DNA of 7,553 nucleotides from Actinomycetes bacterium (GTDB lineage: Bacteria > Actinomycetota > Actinomycetes > JAHEKZ01): contig JAJAYM010000294.1 of assembly GCA_027117675.1 (NCBI GenBank), positions 1 to 7,553 of the forward strand. Reading direction: 5' to 3'. How positions within the stretch are numbered: the first letter of the stretch is position 1; the number at the start of each line of letters is the position of its first letter. A program made the position numbers and the translations under genes. Under the pieces are notes generated by a model, which saw only the letters and a list, made by a program, of their open reading frames with translations, ran no database searches and was not told the origin of the DNA. Shown here one piece after another: positions 6,249 to 7,553 of the stretch.

Positions 6249-6739
6249 CCACCACGTTCAGGGTCGTCCTCCGGATTTAGCCGCACTTCATTCGACCGCA
6301 GTTCGCCGCGCACCACGCGTCCGTCGGACTGCCCTTCATCGACCACTTCTCCCGGAACGACATTTGCGCGGGTGATCCGCCCATTGTCGTCGTCCCACCG
6401 CAGAATGGTGAGATTCCACGTCGCTAGGCGGCGGGAGACCCGCTGCCCGACCCATACCCGAATGATGGCGCGAACTGGCGGAATCACCAGCAGGAGCCCG
6501 AGGAGATCGGAGATGTAGCCGGGTAGCAGCAGCAGCAGCCCGGCCACCATCAAGATCGCGCTGTCGGTGTTGCGAGGGCGCCGCCGCCAGGCAGTACGCA
6601 TGACGAGCACGCCGACAACAACTGCAGCCAACAACAGCAGTGTCGCCGGTCCGGACCCGACCGCCTCGACCACGAGCGCGCCGACATAGAGCTCGAGGAT
6701 CGGAATGATGACGAAGAGGAGCAGTAGTACGCCAAACAT
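6245..6739 (-). CDS. fxsA: FxsA family membrane protein
   Basis: A 164-residue inner-membrane protein of the FxsA family. E. coli FxsA relieves F-plasmid exclusion of phage T7 when overproduced, but its normal role is unknown. Three hydrophobic segments are visible (about 2-21, 28-48 and 61-88), with the family hallmark PGYISDLLGLLLVIPPVR (73-90) and a family-like start with LELYV (15-19). A charged C-terminal tail (about 113-164) is probably cytoplasmic. The frame is open to an ATG at 6805, which would add 22 basic residues and overlap ppm1 by 67 nt. I chose ATG 6739 because it fits the family N-terminus, has AGGTGG (6751-6746) 6 nt ahead, and shares one base with the ppm1 stop (TGATG), a classic coupling arrangement. 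The stop codon overlaps that of convergent rbpA. Confidence 0.9.
   Translation of the reverse strand: MFGVLLLLFVIIPILELYVGALVVEAVGSGPATLLLLAAVVVGVLVMRTAWRRRPRNTDSAILMVAGLLLLLPGYISDLLGLLLVIPPVRAIIRVWVGQRVSRRLATWNLTILRWDDDNGRITRANVVPGEVVDEGQSDGRVVRGELRSNEVRLNPEDDPERGG
6525..6539. repeat. five tandem AGC triplets inside fxsA
   Basis: The plus strand reads AGC five times in a row, which is CTG-type leucine coding on the minus strand. It encodes the leucine run at residues 68-72 of FxsA, just before the conserved PGYISD. It is short and explained by membrane-segment composition, but it is a place where slippage could shift the frame. Confidence 0.5.
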
Positions 6740-7479
6740 CAGCGACCACCTGAGAATCTGATGTTTCCAGCGCGGCTGGAAACGCCCCACTGGGTGACCC
6801 GCCATAAGGCCTCGGCCACGATCATGCCACTCATCTTGCTGTCTCCTTGCTCGCGTTCGACAAAGGTAATCGGTACCTCGACGATGCGAAGACCGGCAGC
6901 AGCCGCGCGCCGGGTGAGGTCGATCTGAAAGCAGTAGCCCTGCGAGGCGACCGTCGACAGATCCATCTTCTCCAGGGCGCCCCGGCGGTAGGCGCGGTAC
7001 CCGGCGGTCGCATCGTTAACGTCGAGCCCCAACATCGCCTGTATGTAGCGGTTTCCGCCCTGTGAGAGCCATCGTCGGTGGCGCGGCCAGTTCACCACAC
7101 CACCACCGGGAACCCAGCGCGACCCGATGACGGCGTCGGCGTCCTGCAGGGCGTCGAGCATCGCCGGCAGGTGCTCGGGGCGGTGCGATCCGTCAGCGTC
7201 CATCTCCACCAGGACGCCGAACCCGCGGGCCATCCCCCAACGAAAACCTGCCAGATAGGCGGCGCCAAGCCCGTTCTTTGCGGTGCGGTGCAGCACCTGC
7301 ACGTGGTCGTCACTTTCAGCCACCGAGTCAGCGAGCTCGCCGGTGCCGTCGGGACTGTTGTCGTCGACGACCAAGATGTAAACGTCGGGCGTAGCGGCAC
7401 CAACTCGTTGCACGATGGGGGGCAGCGATTCCCGCTCGTTGTAGGTCGGGATGATCACCAGGACGTCGTTGACGCTCAT
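6739..7479 (-). CDS. ppm1: polyprenol monophosphomannose synthase (GT2, DPM1-like)
   Basis: A family 2 glycosyltransferase that moves mannose from GDP-mannose to polyprenyl phosphate. The product is the donor for lipoglycan (LM/LAM-like) elongation and protein O-mannosylation at the membrane. The 246 residues carry the DPM1 motifs: IIPTYNERE (9-17), VDDNSPDGTG (38-47), the metal-binding DAD (94-96) in EMDADGSHRP, the segment NDATAGYRAYRRG (155-167), and FVEREQGDSKMS (207-218) near the C-terminus. There is no transmembrane anchor, as in the soluble DPM1 type. In mycobacteria the enzyme depends on, or is fused to, the Lnt membrane domain, and here a probable lnt ends at the ATGA shared with the ppm1 start (7479-7476). 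A weak GGAA (7490-7487) sits 7 nt before the ATG, so coupled translation is likely. A closely related GT2 prenyl-phosphate glycosyltransferase is the main alternative. Confidence 0.92.
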   Translation of the reverse strand: MSVNDVLVIIPTYNERESLPPIVQRVGAATPDVYILVVDDNSPDGTGELADSVAESDDHVQVLHRTAKNGLGAAYLAGFRWGMARGFGVLVEMDADGSHRPEHLPAMLDALQDADAVIGSRWVPGGGVVNWPRHRRWLSQGGNRYIQAMLGLDVNDATAGYRAYRRGALEKMDLSTVASQGYCFQIDLTRRAAAAGLRIVEVPITFVEREQGDSKMSGMIVAEALWRVTQWGVSSRAGNIRFSGGR

Positions 7480-7553
7480 TCTGCGATTCCGTTCCGTCGT
7501 CTCGCCGTGGCCAGCACGACCGCGCCGATGCCGAGCAGGGCCAGGAGCACCTC
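7476..7553 (-). CDS. C-terminal tail of a membrane protein, probably apolipoprotein N-acyltransferase (Lnt)
   Basis: On the minus strand the last 25 codons of a gene enter from the right edge and end at TGA (7478-7476). The residues are a hydrophobic helix, EVLLALLGIGAVVLATA, followed by ARRRNGIAE, as expected for a last membrane segment with a positively charged cytoplasmic tail. The stop overlaps the ppm1 ATG in an ATGA arrangement. In Actinobacteria the gene directly before ppm1 is usually lnt, which N-acylates lipoproteins; in M. tuberculosis the two are fused (Rv2051c). The identity therefore rests on synteny, since the visible residues carry no catalytic motif. The membrane nature and the coding status are well supported. 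Confidence 0.65.
   Translation of the reverse strand, partial: EVLLALLGIGAVVLATARRRNGIAE

Overview
The window is GC-rich with dense, mostly overlapping coding, and it carries an intact rbpA. RbpA is an RNA-polymerase-binding protein known only from Actinobacteria, so the source is very probably an actinomycete. The zinc-type RbpA (Cys34/His38/Cys56/Cys59), the separate rather than fused lnt and ppm1 genes, and a SigR-type promoter fit a Streptomyces-like or Micrococcales/Propionibacteriales-like lineage better than Mycobacterium tuberculosis. I cannot name a genus.

Layout. (1) 1-103, minus strand: the first 34 codons of an unidentified protein that runs off the left edge, with a strong Shine-Dalgarno and a TTG start. 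(2) 219-1034, minus: an alpha/beta hydrolase. (3) 1035-1196: a divergent intergenic region holding a 17-bp dyad (1120-1136) that resembles an IclR-type operator, and a hairpin (1156-1176) just upstream of the fhs ribosome binding site. (4) 1197-5707, plus: formate-tetrahydrofolate ligase (fhs), an M20 dipeptidase and a UMF1/Atg22-like MFS permease. They are closely spaced (45 nt and 23 nt gaps), so a three-gene transcription unit is likely. (5) 5708-5894: an intergenic region with an exact SigR/SigH-type promoter, GGAAT-N18-GTT, in front of rbpA (5895-6248, plus). (6) 6245-7553, minus: a translationally coupled cluster read right to left, made of the C-terminal tail of a membrane protein (probably apolipoprotein N-acyltransferase, Lnt), polyprenol-phosphate mannosyltransferase (ppm1) and FxsA. 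rbpA and fxsA converge with overlapping stop codons.

Function. The right half is a conserved actinobacterial housekeeping neighbourhood: envelope glycolipid/lipoprotein synthesis (lnt, ppm1), a small membrane protein (fxsA) and a sigma-factor-assisting transcription factor (rbpA) that here appears to be under thiol-oxidative stress control. The left half joins one-carbon metabolism (10-formyl-THF from formate) to peptide hydrolysis and a permease whose yeast relative exports amino acids; a functional link among these three is inferred from gene order only.

I see no mobile element, CRISPR array, tRNA or rRNA, and no clear evidence of a new multi-gene system. The most interesting signals are regulatory: the rbpA stress promoter, the paired inverted repeats before fhs, and the extreme compaction of the rbpA/fxsA/ppm1/lnt junctions.
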